A DNA stretch of 64,000 nt from Pelagibacterium xiamenense (GCF_021166475.1 NZ_JAJOYS010000001.1:434001-498000); one strand, 5' to 3'. Positions 37,173 to 47,654 are shown, numbered from the stretch's first letter. Notes: a model not told the origin generated them from the letters alone. Translations and numbers: made by a program.

Positions 37173-38273
37173 ATGAAAGAGATCGTTGTCGTCGGCGCTG
37201 GGCGGATCGGTGCCACTATCGCGGATATGCTCGATGCATCGGGCGATTACGCCGTGACCATCGTCGACAAAAACGCCGACCAGCTCGCCGCGCTCGCCGT
37301 GAGCAGCACCGTCAGGACCGAGAAGGTCGAGGTGGAAACTCCCGGCACGCTCGAAAAAGTGCTCGTCGGCAAATTCGCCGTCCTGAGCGCGGCACCCTAT
37401 CACCTGACGACCCGCATCGCCCAGGCTGCCGCTTCGGCCAAAGTGCACTATCTCGATCTGACCGAAGACGTCAAAAGCACCCGTCGCGTCAGGGAGATCG
37501 CGGCGACCGCGCACACCGCCTTCATCCCCCAATGCGGCCTCGCGCCTGGCTTTATCGCCATCGCCGCCAATTCGCTTGCGCGCGGCTTCGATACGCTCGA
37601 AGACGTCAAGATGCGCGTCGGTGCGCTGCCGCAATTCCCCGACAACGCGCTCAACTACGCGCTCACCTGGTCGCCTGAAGGCGTCATCAACGAATATTGC
37701 GAGCCCTGCGAAGCGATCGTCGACGGCAAGCTTGTCGAAGTCGCCCCGCTCGAAGATTTGGAAGAGCTCGAAATCGACGGCATCAAATACGAGGCCTTTA
37801 ACACCTCCGGCGGATTGGGCTCCACACCGCACGCAATGCTCGGCCGGGTTAAAAACCTCAACTACCGCACAATCCGCTACCCTGGCCACGCCAAGATCAT
37901 GAAGCTCCTTTTGAAGGATCTTCACCTCGAGGACCGCCGCGACCTGGCGCTTGAAATCATGCGCCACGCGGTCAAACCGACCGATCAGGACGTTGTCGTG
38001 ATCTATGTCGAGGTGACCGGTACCAAAGATGGCAAACCGGCAAAGGAGATATTCTCCCGCGCCATCCTCTCGGGCTATGTCGGCCAGCACAAGCGTAGCG
38101 CCATTCAGATCACAACGGCCTCGGGCGTCGCGACGGTGCTCGACATGCTCGCAGCGGGCAAGTTGCCGCAAAAAGGGTTCGTCGAGCAGGAGAACATTCC
38201 GCTCGCCGATTTTCTCGCCAACCGCTTCGGCCGCGCGTTTTCCGAGCGCGACAGGATGACAGCGGTCGCCTGA
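37173..38273 (+). CDS. Saccharopine dehydrogenase-family protein (probable lysine catabolism)
   Basis: 366-aa NAD(P)-dependent enzyme. Rossmann motif VVVGAGRIGATIADML at the N-terminus, YLDLTED, QCGLAPGFIAIAANSL and the C-terminal GTKDGKPAKEIFSRAI-type domain are those of the saccharopine-dehydrogenase / lysine-6-dehydrogenase group. The neighbours glutaryl-CoA dehydrogenase and CoA-transferase favour a role in lysine to 2-aminoadipate semialdehyde conversion. Exact reaction not settled by sequence. Confidence 0.82.
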   Translation: MKEIVVVGAGRIGATIADMLDASGDYAVTIVDKNADQLAALAVSSTVRTEKVEVETPGTLEKVLVGKFAVLSAAPYHLTTRIAQAAASAKVHYLDLTEDVKSTRRVREIAATAHTAFIPQCGLAPGFIAIAANSLARGFDTLEDVKMRVGALPQFPDNALNYALTWSPEGVINEYCEPCEAIVDGKLVEVAPLEDLEELEIDGIKYEAFNTSGGLGSTPHAMLGRVKNLNYRTIRYPGHAKIMKLLLKDLHLEDRRDLALEIMRHAVKPTDQDVVVIYVEVTGTKDGKPAKEIFSRAILSGYVGQHKRSAIQITTASGVATVLDMLAAGKLPQKGFVEQENIPLADFLANRFGRAFSERDRMTAVA

Positions 38274-38306
38274 ACCTGATTGAATAGGGGCGTGGGAGGA
38301 TCGCCA

Positions 38307-39521
38307 ATGGATGACGCGCGCGCAACAAAGGACAGCCCCTCGCTCTCGGACTTCCTCTGGGACGATCCGTTGCGCCTTACCGATCAGCTCGACACCGAGG
38401 AGCTGATGATCAGCGAGTCGGCCCGCGCCTTCGCCGCCGACAAGCTCCTGCCGCGCGTCGATGACGCATATCTCAACGAGGAAACCGATCCCGCCATCTT
38501 CCGCGAGATGGGAGAAACCGGCCTCCTGGGTGCCACCATCCCGGAGGCCTATGGCGGGCTCGGAGCGGGCTACGTCGCTTATGGGCTCATCGCCCGCGAG
38601 ATCGAGCGTGTCGATTCGGGCTACCGCTCCATGATGAGCGTGCAATCCTCGCTCGTCATGTACCCCATCTACGCCTACGGCACCGAAGCACAGCGGCAAA
38701 AATACCTCCCCAAACTCGCCGCCGGCGAATGGATCGGCTGCTTTGGCCTGACCGAGCCCGACGCGGGTTCGGACCCCGGCGCAATGAAGACCCGCGCGCA
38801 AAAAATCGACGGCGGATACAGGATCTCGGGATCCAAGACCTGGATTTCCAACTCTCCCATCGCAGATGTCTTCGTCGTCTGGGCGAAATCCGAGGCCCAT
38901 GATGGCGCCATCAAGGGTTTTGTCCTCGAAAGGAGGATGAAGGGCCTCTCCGCGCCCAAGATCGGCGGCAAGCTTTCCCTGCGCGCATCGATCACCGGCG
39001 GAATCGTCATGGATGGTGTCGAAGTCGGCGAAGATGCGCTTTTACCCAATGCCTCCGGTCTGACGGGACCATTCGGCTGCCTCAATCGCGCCCGCTACGG
39101 CATCGCCTGGGGCGTCATGGGCGCGGCGGAGGAATGCTGGCTGCGCGCGCGCCAATACGGCCTCGACCGCAAGCAGTTCGGAAAGCCGCTGGCCGGCACC
39201 CAGCTCTACCAGAAAAAGCTCGCCGACATGCAGACCGAGATCGCGCTCGGCCTCCAGGCGGCGCTGCGGGTCGGACGATTGATGGAGGCGGGGCAGGCCG
39301 CGCCCGAGATGATCTCGCTCATCAAGCGCAACAATTGCGGCAAGGCGCTGGACATCGCCCGCGCCGCACGTGACATGCATGGCGGCAACGGCATACAGAT
39401 CGAGTATCACGTCATGCGCCATGCCCAGAACCTCGAAACGGTCAATACCTATGAGGGCACCCACGACGTCCATGCGCTGATCCTGGGGCGCGCCCAGACC
39501 GGATTGCAGGCCTTCATGTAA
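38307..39521 (+). CDS. gcdH: Glutaryl-CoA dehydrogenase (acyl-CoA dehydrogenase family)
   Basis: 404-aa flavoenzyme that oxidises and decarboxylates glutaryl-CoA to crotonyl-CoA. GcdH-type features: [14 protein letters not shown]-like block (here [13 protein letters not shown]), [35 protein letters not shown], and the catalytic Glu in [18 protein letters not shown] at 38307 is preferred over an upstream start. The stop overlaps the CoA-transferase ATG (TAATG). Confidence 0.93.
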   Translation: MDDARATKDSPSLSDFLWDDPLRLTDQLDTEELMISESARAFAADKLLPRVDDAYLNEETDPAIFREMGETGLLGATIPEAYGGLGAGYVAYGLIAREIERVDSGYRSMMSVQSSLVMYPIYAYGTEAQRQKYLPKLAAGEWIGCFGLTEPDAGSDPGAMKTRAQKIDGGYRISGSKTWISNSPIADVFVVWAKSEAHDGAIKGFVLERRMKGLSAPKIGGKLSLRASITGGIVMDGVEVGEDALLPNASGLTGPFGCLNRARYGIAWGVMGAAEECWLRARQYGLDRKQFGKPLAGTQLYQKKLADMQTEIALGLQAALRVGRLMEAGQAAPEMISLIKRNNCGKALDIARAARDMHGGNGIQIEYHVMRHAQNLETVNTYEGTHDVHALILGRAQTGLQAFM

Positions 39522-40681
39522 TGGTCCACCCGCTTGCCGGTCTGCGCATCGTCGAACTCGCCCGCATCCTTGCCGGACCGTGGGCCGGGCAGGTGCTTGC
39601 GGATCTTGGTGCGGACGTCATTAAGGTGGAATCTCCCAACGGCGACGATACCCGCCAATGGGGCCCGCCCTTCATCGATCATGATGGCGATCGCTCGGCG
39701 GCCTATTTCCACGCCGCCAACCGAGGCAAGCGCTCGGTCGTCGCCGATTTCAACGAGCCGGACGATCTCGCCTTCGTCAAGGAATTGGTCGGCACCGCCG
39801 ATGTCGTCATCGAGAATTTCAAACGCGGCGGCCTCGCGAAGTTCGGCCTCGACTACGAAAGCCTCGCACCCGCCAATCCTCGCCTCGTCTATTGTTCGAT
39901 CACGGGCTTCGGCCAGACCGGCCCCTACAGCTCTCGCGCGGGCTATGATTTCCTCATCCAGGGCTTGTCGGGCATCATGGACCTGACTGGCGACCCGGAG
40001 GGGGAGCCGCAAAAGGTCGGCGTCGCCTTCGCCGATATTTTCACCGGTCTTTATAGCGTCATCGCCATCCAGGCCGCGCTCGCCCAGCGCGCGGAAACGG
40101 GCAGGGGGCAGATCATCGACATGGCGCTTTACGACGCTATGACCGGTGTGCTCGCCAACCAGGCGCTCAACTACCTCGCTACCGGGGTCTCGCCCACGCG
40201 GCTCGGCAACGCACACCCGAACATCGCGCCCTATCAGACACTACCGGTCGCCGACGGCCATTTTATCGTCGCTGTGGGCAACGACACCCAGTTCGCCCGC
40301 CTCGTCACCGTCCTCGGTCAGCCCGCGCTGGCCGCCGATCCGCGCTTTGCCACCAACGCCGACCGCGTTGCCAACCGCGCGGCTTTGACAGAAGCGCTTG
40401 AACTCCGCACCCGCACCTGGCCCCGCGACGACCTCCTGGCTGCCCTCGAAGGCGCCCGCGTTCCTGCCGGTCCGATTTACGCCGTCGCCGAAGTCTTTGC
40501 CGACCCGCAGATCAAGGCGCGCGGCATGGAGCTCTCAATCGACGGCCTGCCGGGCGTGCGCACGCCGATCGTGATGTCGGACGCAGAATTGTCTCTGGAC
40601 AAACCGGCACCGCGCCTGGGCGCGGATACCGAAACGGTAAAGGCCGAACTGAAACGGCTTAGGAACCACGCCAAGCCATGA
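39521..40681 (+). CDS. CaiB/BaiF family CoA-transferase (probable glutarate CoA-transferase)
   Basis: 386-aa family III CoA-transferase. LAGLRIVELARILAGPWAGQVLADLGADVIKVE, the GFGQTGPYSSRAGYDFLIQG landmark and catalytic Asp in DMALYDAMTGVLANQ (family Asp) are seen. Context with gcdH suggests activation of glutarate to glutaryl-CoA, like the eukaryotic SUGCT enzyme. Overlaps gcdH by one base. Confidence 0.88.
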   Translation: MVHPLAGLRIVELARILAGPWAGQVLADLGADVIKVESPNGDDTRQWGPPFIDHDGDRSAAYFHAANRGKRSVVADFNEPDDLAFVKELVGTADVVIENFKRGGLAKFGLDYESLAPANPRLVYCSITGFGQTGPYSSRAGYDFLIQGLSGIMDLTGDPEGEPQKVGVAFADIFTGLYSVIAIQAALAQRAETGRGQIIDMALYDAMTGVLANQALNYLATGVSPTRLGNAHPNIAPYQTLPVADGHFIVAVGNDTQFARLVTVLGQPALAADPRFATNADRVANRAALTEALELRTRTWPRDDLLAALEGARVPAGPIYAVAEVFADPQIKARGMELSIDGLPGVRTPIVMSDAELSLDKPAPRLGADTETVKAELKRLRNHAKP

Positions 40682-40707
40682 GCCTCACATGCCGGGTTTC
40701 CCGGTGC

Positions 40708-41472
40708 CTAAACCAGCCGCAGTACCGTTTGCAGCAGCTTCTCGATATCCGTCTCCCGGCTCAACCGGTGGTCGCCGTCGGGAATAAGCGTAAAGGTCAC
40801 GGGGTCCGAAATCAGATGGCTTACGAGCTTGAGCGCGTGCGCCGGCGGCACGTCGGTATCTTTGCCGCCCTGCAAGATGGCAACCGGGCAATGGGTCCGG
40901 ATCGGTTGTCCGAACATGAGGTGCTTTTCCCCGTCCTCGATGAGTTCGCGCGTCAGCACATACGGCTCATCCGAATAGTCCGACGGCTGTTCGACGCGCC
41001 CTTTCTCCCAGAGATCCAAAAGCTCTGCATCGGTGAATGTGGATCGCATCAGATCCTGCGTCATATCGACGGCCGGCGCGATCAGGACAATTCCCCGCAC
41101 GCGCTTTTCGCCCCGCGCCCTGAGCGCGCGGTTGAGCAAAAGCGCCAGCCAACCGCCCATCGATGAGCCGACGACGATCTGTTCGCCCTCGGTGGAGCTG
41201 AACACTGCAAGGCTCTCCTCGAGCCAGCGGCTGATCGTGCCCTCTAGAAATGCGCCGCCCGAAGCCCCATGTCCGGAATAGTCGAACCGGGTGACGGCAA
41301 AGCCCTTCTCCTCGCCGAGCGCGTCGAGCGCCTGCGCCTTCGAGCCGATCATGTCAGATTTGAACCCGCCGAGCCAAAACAGCCCGGGCGTCTTGCCCTC
41401 CCGGCGCAGAATGGCGATATCCCGGGCCTCTGCTCCGGTTCCGACGGCAAGGTTGTCTTCGCGCGCATCCAT
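40708..41472 (-). CDS. Alpha/beta hydrolase (ABHD10-like)
   Basis: 254-aa serine hydrolase. WLGGFKSDM (oxyanion region), RFDYSGHGASGG, the nucleophile elbow VVGSSMGGWLALL, an Asp in the GGKDTDVPP block, and the catalytic His in PDGDHRLSRE. Similar in pattern to ABHD10/BAAT-type thioesterases. Substrate unknown. Convergent with the CoA-transferase gene and divergent to infC. Confidence 0.85.
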   Translation of the reverse strand: MDAREDNLAVGTGAEARDIAILRREGKTPGLFWLGGFKSDMIGSKAQALDALGEEKGFAVTRFDYSGHGASGGAFLEGTISRWLEESLAVFSSTEGEQIVVGSSMGGWLALLLNRALRARGEKRVRGIVLIAPAVDMTQDLMRSTFTDAELLDLWEKGRVEQPSDYSDEPYVLTRELIEDGEKHLMFGQPIRTHCPVAILQGGKDTDVPPAHALKLVSHLISDPVTFTLIPDGDHRLSRETDIEKLLQTVLRLV

Positions 41473-41673
41473 GGCCGGTCCCTTTCAATCGGTTGATTTG
41501 CGGACGCCTACCAACACCCTTGCCAAAGGGCAAGCCGCGAGCGAATGGGTAGAGCTATTGCCCTGTTTGCCTGTTGACTTTACGCCCGATTACCAAGATT
41601 TTATGCGCTCGATCCGATAAGAGTGATCGAGCCATCTCGCCCCAAACGCAACAAACGATAAGGATGTAAGCCC

Positions 41674-42210
41674 ATTCGTCGTCCGATGAGAGTTGTGCAG
41701 CCCCAGAAAGACGGGCCTCGCGCAAACAATGACATTAACGTGCCCGAAGTGCAGTTGATCGGTGCCGAAGGTGAAAATCTCGGCGTTGTCCGCACATCCG
41801 AGGCGATCGCCATGGCTGAGGATGTCGGCATGGACCTGGTCGAAGTCTCGCCCAACGCCAAGCCGCCGGTCTGCAAGATTCTCGATCTTGGCAAGTACAA
41901 ATACTCGGCGCAGAAAAAGGCGGCCGAGGCCCGCAAGAAGCAGAAGGTGATCGATGTCAAGGAGATCAAACTCCGGCCCAATATCGATCAGCACGACTAT
42001 GATGTGAAAATGCGGTCGGTCGAAAAATTCCTTGGCGAAGGCGACAAGGTAAAGGTCACCATGCGCTTCCGGGGGCGTGAAATGGCGCACCAGGAAATCG
42101 GCCTAGAGCTTTTGAACAAGGTCCGCGACCAGTTCGAGGAGATCTCCAAGGTCGAATCGACACCGCGCGCCGAAGGCCGCCAGATGGTGATGGTCCTGGC
42201 CCCGCGCTGA
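41674..42210 (+). CDS. infC: Translation initiation factor IF-3 (AUU start)
   Basis: 178-aa factor that keeps 30S free and proofreads start codons. Core: [58 protein letters not shown], and [14 protein letters not shown] (separate landmarks). I set the start at ATT 41674, giving [23 protein letters not shown] lies nine bases upstream, whereas the ATG at 41686 is 21 bases away. Non-AUG infC starts underlie autoregulation by IF-3 in known cases. A TTGACT -35-like box is at 41574. Confidence 0.93.
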   Translation: MRRPMRVVQPQKDGPRANNDINVPEVQLIGAEGENLGVVRTSEAIAMAEDVGMDLVEVSPNAKPPVCKILDLGKYKYSAQKKAAEARKKQKVIDVKEIKLRPNIDQHDYDVKMRSVEKFLGEGDKVKVTMRFRGREMAHQEIGLELLNKVRDQFEEISKVESTPRAEGRQMVMVLAPR

Positions 42211-42237
42211 GCGCTTCGCACATCGCTGAACAATCGA

Positions 42238-42265
42238 GGAGGTGGTCGCAAGGCCACCTTTTTTG
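42238..42265 (+). terminator. Rho-independent terminator of infC
   Basis: Stem AGGTGGTC/GGCCACCT (one wobble) with loop GCAA at 42248-42251, followed by a U-run (TTTTT at 42260-42264). It ends the infC transcript. Confidence 0.88.
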
Positions 42266-42311
42266 TTGGGCGCTACGGCGACGCCCTGAAGCATGCGCAA
42301 TTATGGCCGGA

Positions 42312-42334
42312 ATTCGTCTACAATAAGGACGAAT
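42312..42334. promoter_or_regulatory. Inverted repeat ATTCGTC upstream of the chemotaxis receptor gene
   Basis: ATTCGTC (42312-42318) and GACGAAT (42328-42334) are perfectly complementary with a 9-base AT-rich spacer, between infC terminator and the first chemoreceptor. Operator or leader hairpin; regulator unknown. Confidence 0.3.
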
Positions 42335-42410
42335 ATTGAATCAAATTTAACACTACGGCGCTAGCCATGGTTCTGCAGGACGCATCCGCTCGGACTATCA
42401 GGACTAGAAC

Positions 42411-44756
42411 ATGCTCTCCAGACTCAGTATCGCGCAACGGATCTATGGTGGATTTGGCGCTATCATCGCTTTGCTCGCGCTGGTGGGCGCGGCCGCCTTT
42501 ATCGGCGTTCAACAGCTTTCCACCATTTTTGACGATTACCGCGCAGCCGCCCATCAGACACTTGAGCTCAGCGACTATGTGAGCGATCTGTCTGCGGCTC
42601 GGCTCGCCGCGCTCGAATACCGCATCAACCCAAGCGAAGAAACCGCCCAGTCGGTCATCGTCTGGATGGAGGACGTCGCGACCAACGACGCTGACGGCTT
42701 GGCGCGCTTCGAAGGCAACCCGGCCGCGCTTGAGGCGATCGCGCATGTTGAGGAACTCGCCCGCGGCTATATAGAAAGCTTCGTCCGCCTGCGCGAAGTC
42801 GAAGCCGAAATGGCTACGGTGGGCACGGAGTTTACCGCGCTCGCTGTCGAAATGGGCGATAGATTGACCGGGGTGATCGAACGCCTCGCAACGCTTAACG
42901 ACGCGGACGCTGCGGTGAATGCCGGCCAGGCCATGGAAGCGCTGATGAGCATGCGCTTGAACGCCGAGCGGTTCTCCAACTCGGGCGCGGCGGCCGATCT
43001 CGAGGCTGCCACCGCGGCCGTTGATACGACGCGCGCCGAGCTTCAGGAACTGCGCTTTGCGACACTCGATGTCCAGGTGCAAACGATCGCCGAAGCTATC
43101 GCCAGCCAGCTCGATACCTTCGATGCTCAGTTCGAGACCTACGCGAGCCTGAGCGAGGCCGCCCGAGCCATCAATGCCGAAGAACTCGACGTCGCAAGCC
43201 CGCAAATGCAGGCGGATTACGACGCAATTCTCGATACGGTAAAGGAGACCGAAAGTGTCGTCGGGTCGAGTGCAAGCGCACAAGCGGACCTCATTACGCT
43301 GACGGTCCTCGCCGTCTCGGGCCTGGGCATTGCCGCTGGTCTTGCCATGGCCTTCTTCATCGGGCGCTGGCTCTCAAGGACCATCCGCCAGATGGCCGCG
43401 ATGATGCGCCGGCTCGCCGATGGCGATCTCGATATCGAACTGACAGAAAATCAGCGCCACGAAATCGGCCAGATGGTCGACGCGCTCACTGTCTTCCGAG
43501 ACAACGGCAAGGCCGTGCTCGCGGCCGATGCGGAAAAGGCGGAAGCCGCGCGGCGTGAGGCCGAGGCCAATGCCGTGCGCGCCGACCTGCAGGCCCGCAT
43601 CCAGCATGTGGTTTCCGCAGCCGTCGCCGGGGATTTCTCTTCCCGTATCGACAAGACCTACGCCGAAAAGGATCTTCAGGACTTCGCCGAAGGCGTCAAT
43701 ATGCTCATGGAAACCGTAGAGACCGGTCTTTCCGAAACCGGAGCGGTCCTCGCCAGCATGGCGGAGCAGAACCTTTCGCGCCGCGTCGAGGGTGACTACA
43801 GCGGCGCCTTCAGTGAGCTCAAAGCCAACACCAACGCCATGGCCGACGCGTTCTCGGACGTCGTAGGCAAGCTTAAGGAAACCTCGCGCGCTCTTAAGCT
43901 CGCAACCGGCGAGATTCTGACCGGTGCCAACGATTTGTCCGAACGCACCACGCGCCAGGCGGCGACGATCGAGGAAACCTCAGCGGCCATGGAGCAGTTG
44001 GCTGGAACCGTCAGGCGCAACGCCGAACACGCCGGGGATGCCCTCAACAAGACCGAGGCCGCGGCGACGCTGGCTGAGGACGGGGGACACGTCATGGAAA
44101 AGGCGACTTCGGCAATGGAACGCATCACGACGTCCTCGGCCAAGGTCTCGGACATCATCAAGATGATCGATGACATCGCCTTCCAGACCAATCTGCTGGC
44201 GCTCAATGCCTCTGTGGAAGCGGCGCGAGCGGGCGAAGCGGGCAAGGGCTTCGCCGTCGTGGCGGTCGAGGTGCGGCGTCTGGCCCAGAGTGCTGCGGAA
44301 GCCTCTTCGGAGGTCAAGGCGCTGATCGAGCAGTCCGTATCGGAAGTCGATGGTGGTTCGGCGCTGGTCGCACGGGCCGCCGAAACCCTCGTCGCCATCC
44401 GCGACGCGGTGGCCGAGAACGCAACTCTGATGCGTGGGATCTCCGAAGCGAGCCGCGAACAGGCGTCCGCAATCTCCGAAGTCGGTACCGCCGTGCGTCA
44501 GCTCGATGAGATGACCCAGCACAACGCCGCGCTTGTCGAGGAAACCAACGCGGCGATCGAGCAGACCGAGGCGCAGGCTTCCGAAATCGATGCGATTGTC
44601 GCCGCCTTCAGGCTCGCGCCCGCAGCACCAAAGGACCTTGAAAACTGGAGCGTCGATACCGACGCCGCGTCCACGCGCAAGGCGCAAGCCCGCTCCGGCG
44701 CGGCCTACCTCAGCGAGGGCAGCGCCGCCGTCGCTGACGATTGGTCCGAGTTCTAG
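42411..44756 (+). CDS. Methyl-accepting chemotaxis protein (transmembrane)
   Basis: 781-aa chemoreceptor. TM1 about 16-36, a ~250-residue helical periplasmic sensor domain, TM2 about 291-318, HAMP after it with [20 protein letters not shown], a second HAMP-like unit, and a methyl-accepting signalling domain from about 490 with the hairpin tip [24 protein letters not shown]. The C-terminus DDWSEF fits the WxxF tether that binds CheR/CheB. Ligand unknown. A paralogue follows at 44990. Confidence 0.95.
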   Translation: MLSRLSIAQRIYGGFGAIIALLALVGAAAFIGVQQLSTIFDDYRAAAHQTLELSDYVSDLSAARLAALEYRINPSEETAQSVIVWMEDVATNDADGLARFEGNPAALEAIAHVEELARGYIESFVRLREVEAEMATVGTEFTALAVEMGDRLTGVIERLATLNDADAAVNAGQAMEALMSMRLNAERFSNSGAAADLEAATAAVDTTRAELQELRFATLDVQVQTIAEAIASQLDTFDAQFETYASLSEAARAINAEELDVASPQMQADYDAILDTVKETESVVGSSASAQADLITLTVLAVSGLGIAAGLAMAFFIGRWLSRTIRQMAAMMRRLADGDLDIELTENQRHEIGQMVDALTVFRDNGKAVLAADAEKAEAARREAEANAVRADLQARIQHVVSAAVAGDFSSRIDKTYAEKDLQDFAEGVNMLMETVETGLSETGAVLASMAEQNLSRRVEGDYSGAFSELKANTNAMADAFSDVVGKLKETSRALKLATGEILTGANDLSERTTRQAATIEETSAAMEQLAGTVRRNAEHAGDALNKTEAAATLAEDGGHVMEKATSAMERITTSSAKVSDIIKMIDDIAFQTNLLALNASVEAARAGEAGKGFAVVAVEVRRLAQSAAEASSEVKALIEQSVSEVDGGSALVARAAETLVAIRDAVAENATLMRGISEASREQASAISEVGTAVRQLDEMTQHNAALVEETNAAIEQTEAQASEIDAIVAAFRLAPAAPKDLENWSVDTDAASTRKAQARSGAAYLSEGSAAVADDWSEF

Positions 44757-44796
44757 CCACAACCCGATCCCGCTTTTACCGCGAAACTTATGACAG

Positions 44797-44823
44797 GGGC
44801 GTCGCCATTGGCGGCGCCCTTTG
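44797..44823 (+). terminator. Terminator after the first chemoreceptor gene
   Basis: A 10-bp stem GGGCGTCGCC/GGCGGCGCCC (one wobble) with a 3-nt loop and a short U-run (44820-44822) follows the receptor gene by about 40 bases. Confidence 0.65.
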
Positions 44824-44989
44824 CGTATTCAAAGTTAAATGCTTATTATGGGAATTGTGATACCAATCGGAAAGTGTTCCTGTGGAGGAGAGGGTCCGCA
44901 GAACTACGCAGACTTTAAGTTAATGTATGTTGACGACGACCTGAAATCATGGCTGGGACGCGGCCAGGCAGCGAAGGGGGGTCATCGCT

Positions 44990-46777
44990 ATGCCAACTAT
45001 GCTCCAAGGCCTATTGGGCAATACCAGATCACATGATGATCGCGGCAAGATCGACGCGATCATGCGCAGCCAGGCGGTTATTGAGTTCGCGCTCGACGGT
45101 ACCATCCTCACCGCCAACGACAACTTCCTCAAGATTGTAGGCTACAGCCTCGACGAGATCGCCGGGCAGCATCACAGGATGTTTGCCGACCCCGCCTATT
45201 CACAATCGGCGGAGTATGCAGCGTTCTGGACGCGGCTGGGGGCGGGCGAGTTCGAATCCGGTGAGTTCCGGCGAATCGGCAAGCACGGCCGCGAAATCTG
45301 GCTGCAGGCCAGTTATAATCCGATCTTCGACACATCCGGTAGACCGGTCAAAGTCATCAAGCTTGCCTCCGAGATCACCGCGCAGAAAAACGCCGCAGCG
45401 GACCACGCCGGTCAGGTTGCTGCGATCTCGCGTGCACAGGCAGTGATCGAGTTCGAACCCGACGGCACAATCCTTGGTGCCAACGAGAATTTCCTCACCA
45501 CAGTTGGCTATACGCTTGAGGAGATCAAAGGCCGTCATCACGGCATGTTTGTCGAGGAGGGCTATAAAAAGAGCGCCGAGTATGCCCGGTTCTGGGAGCG
45601 CTTGCGCGCCGGCGAATTCGACGCCGCCGAATTCAGGCGCTTTGGCAAGGGCGGCAAGGAAATCTGGATCATGGCGTCCTATAACCCTGTGTTCGACGCC
45701 GCGGGCCGGGTCAGAAAGGTCATCAAGTTCGCGACCGATATCACCGAGCGCAAGCGCGCCGAAGCCATCCTGAAGCTGTTGGCCGACAGCCTTGGGCGGA
45801 TGGCCGAGGGCGATCTTGGCGGCCGGATAGAGACAGCGTTCACCGGGGATTACGAAACCCTTCGTCAGGCGTTCAACGCTTCGCTCGATCAGATGGCGCA
45901 AACCGTGTCGCGCATCAAAGCCGCTTCGGGCGGGCTCAGAACGGCAACCGACGAAATCTTGTCCGGCGCCAACGATCTGTCCGAGCGCACTACGCGTCAG
46001 GCTGCCACCATTGAAGAGACGTCCGCCTCGATGGAACAGCTCGCGACCACGGTTGGTGAGAACGCGAAAAAGGCGCAGGACGCACTCGAGAAAACCCGCG
46101 ACGCGTCAAGGCTCGCCGAAATTGGTGGCGGGGTAATGGCGGAGGCCAACGCTGCCATGGACAAGATAACCTCATCGTCCGCCAGGGTATCCGACATCAT
46201 CGGTATGATCGACGACATCGCCTTTCAGACCAACCTCCTGGCTCTGAACGCTTCTGTGGAAGCCGCGCGCGCGGGTGAGGCGGGCAAGGGCTTTGCCGTT
46301 GTGGCGGTCGAGGTGCGGCGTCTCGCGCAATCGGCTGCCGAAGCCTCCTCGGAGGTGAAGGCGCTGATCGAGGAAAGCGCCAGCGAGGTCGATGGCGGGT
46401 CCAAACTCGTTGCCCGCGCCACCCAAACGCTGAAGGCCATCCGCGAGGCGGTAAGCGAGAATGCTGAACTGATGGGAGGCATATCTGAAGCGAGCGAGGA
46501 GCAGTCCGCGGCCATAAATCAGGTCGGCGAGGCGGTGCGCCAGCTTGACGAGATGACCCAGCACAACGCAGCGCTTGTTGAAGAAACCAACGCCGCCATC
46601 GAGCAGTCCCAGGCGCAAGCCGCAGAACTCGACGGCGTCGTCTCGACGTTCAGGCTCGCGGGTGCCCACTCCGATATTGCCGGCTGGAAGGCCGACTCTG
46701 ATACCGCTCCGGCGCGTAAGCGGCCCTTAGCGGCCAAGGGCAATGTGGCGCTCAAGGCGGACTGGGCCGAGTTCTAA
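44990..46777 (+). CDS. Cytoplasmic PAS-PAS chemoreceptor
   Basis: 595-aa methyl-accepting protein without membrane helices. Two PAS domains in tandem, about residues 25-130 and 145-252, are close copies (both with QAVIEF..DGTIL.AN.NFL..VGY and the GEF..EFRR.GK.G.EIW pattern). The methyl-accepting domain from about 300 includes [21 protein letters not shown], and the end ADWAEF matches the CheR/CheB tether type. It likely senses an internal redox or small-molecule signal. No heme or flavin ligand can be assigned. Confidence 0.93.
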   Translation: MPTMLQGLLGNTRSHDDRGKIDAIMRSQAVIEFALDGTILTANDNFLKIVGYSLDEIAGQHHRMFADPAYSQSAEYAAFWTRLGAGEFESGEFRRIGKHGREIWLQASYNPIFDTSGRPVKVIKLASEITAQKNAAADHAGQVAAISRAQAVIEFEPDGTILGANENFLTTVGYTLEEIKGRHHGMFVEEGYKKSAEYARFWERLRAGEFDAAEFRRFGKGGKEIWIMASYNPVFDAAGRVRKVIKFATDITERKRAEAILKLLADSLGRMAEGDLGGRIETAFTGDYETLRQAFNASLDQMAQTVSRIKAASGGLRTATDEILSGANDLSERTTRQAATIEETSASMEQLATTVGENAKKAQDALEKTRDASRLAEIGGGVMAEANAAMDKITSSSARVSDIIGMIDDIAFQTNLLALNASVEAARAGEAGKGFAVVAVEVRRLAQSAAEASSEVKALIEESASEVDGGSKLVARATQTLKAIREAVSENAELMGGISEASEEQSAAINQVGEAVRQLDEMTQHNAALVEETNAAIEQSQAQAAELDGVVSTFRLAGAHSDIAGWKADSDTAPARKRPLAAKGNVALKADWAEF

Positions 46778-46810
46778 ACGGCAGGCAGTCCTTGCAGACC
46801 ATCGGCAACA

Positions 46811-46834
46811 CCATCTCCCCATGCGAGGAGATGG
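46811..46834 (+). other. Stem-loop after the PAS chemoreceptor gene
   Basis: Perfect 8-bp repeat CCATCTCC/GGAGATGG with an 8-base loop, 34 bases after the gene, in the 241-base gap before rpmI. No U-run follows, so terminator function is uncertain. Confidence 0.45.
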
Positions 46835-46891
46835 GGGGATGGCGTGGTTGCTGGGCAAACAAGGCTCGGCATTACTCGCACAACTTCCCGC

Positions 46892-46920
46892 TTGCCTTTG
46901 TGCCCCCCGATCCCTATAAC
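46892..46920 (+). promoter_or_regulatory. Sigma-70 promoter of rpmI-rplT
   Basis: TTGCCT (46892-46897), 17-base spacer, TATAAC (46915-46920). The start would be near 46927, giving a leader of about 90 bases before rpmI. That leader contains a GGCCCCCAAGGGGTC-type hairpin near 46980-46994 and could be a ribosomal-protein autoregulation site (inference). Confidence 0.6.
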
Positions 46921-47018
46921 GCGCACTTCCAACCGGACCGCCCGGCCAAACGGCATGCCGTGGCGATCCAGAATGCGATGGCCCCCAAGGGGTCTCCTTA
47001 CTAAAAGGATGAAGCAAA

Positions 47019-47219
47019 ATGCCCAAAATGAAGACCAAATCTGGCGCCAAGAAGCGCTTCAAGGTGACGGCCTCCGGCAAGATCGTTTCCGGCGTCGCCG
47101 GCAAGCGCCACCGCCTCATCAGCCACAACGCCAAGTACATCCGCACCAATCGCGGCACCAAGGTGCTCTCCGAGCCCGATGCCAAGATCGCCAAGAAGTA
47201 CATGCCCTACGCCCGCTAA
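47019..47219 (+). CDS. rpmI: 50S ribosomal protein L35
   Basis: 66-aa basic ribosomal protein. [41 protein letters not shown]-type core and the [16 protein letters not shown] end are diagnostic. AAGGA precedes the ATG. First gene of rpmI-rplT. Confidence 0.98.
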   Translation: MPKMKTKSGAKKRFKVTASGKIVSGVAGKRHRLISHNAKYIRTNRGTKVLSEPDAKIAKKYMPYAR

Positions 47220-47252
47220 GGCGGCTGCTGTCAGATTTGAGGAACTAAAGAC

Positions 47253-47654
47253 ATGTCACGCGTGAAAAGGGGCGTCACCGCCCACGCCCGTCACAAGAAG
47301 GTCATCAAGGCCGCCAAGGGGTACTATGGCCGCCGCTCGACCAATTTCCGCACCGCCGTGCAGGCCGTCGAAAAAGCCGGCCAGTACGCGTACCGCGACC
47401 GCAAGGCCAAGAAGCGCAATTTCCGTGCGCTCTGGATCCAGCGGATCAACGCCGCCGCGCGTCAGCACGGCCTGACCTACGGCCGATTTATCGACGGCCT
47501 CAGCCGGGCTGAGGTCGCCGTGGACCGCAAGGTCCTTGCCGATCTGGCCGTTCACGAGCCGCAGGCCTTCGCCGCACTCGTTGAAAAGGCCAAGGGTGCG
47601 CTTGCCTATCTCGGCGAGATCGAGGCAGCGACCCATGAGCGGATCAACGCCTAA
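47253..47654 (+). CDS. rplT: 50S ribosomal protein L20
   Basis: 133-aa ribosomal protein essential for early 50S assembly. [49 protein letters not shown] and the C-terminal globular part are typical. 33 bases after rpmI, followed by a terminator before pheS. In other bacteria L20 represses its own operon. Confidence 0.98.
   Translation: MSRVKRGVTAHARHKKVIKAAKGYYGRRSTNFRTAVQAVEKAGQYAYRDRKAKKRNFRALWIQRINAAARQHGLTYGRFIDGLSRAEVAVDRKVLADLAVHEPQAFAALVEKAKGALAYLGEIEAATHERINA

Noticed and set aside
37086-38900. 604-codon minus-strand frame across the lysine module
   Set aside because: Covers two confirmed genes on the opposite strand; no start context or domain.
46792-47004. 70-codon frame before rpmI
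   Set aside because: Contains the rpmI promoter and leader; composition random, no ribosome site.
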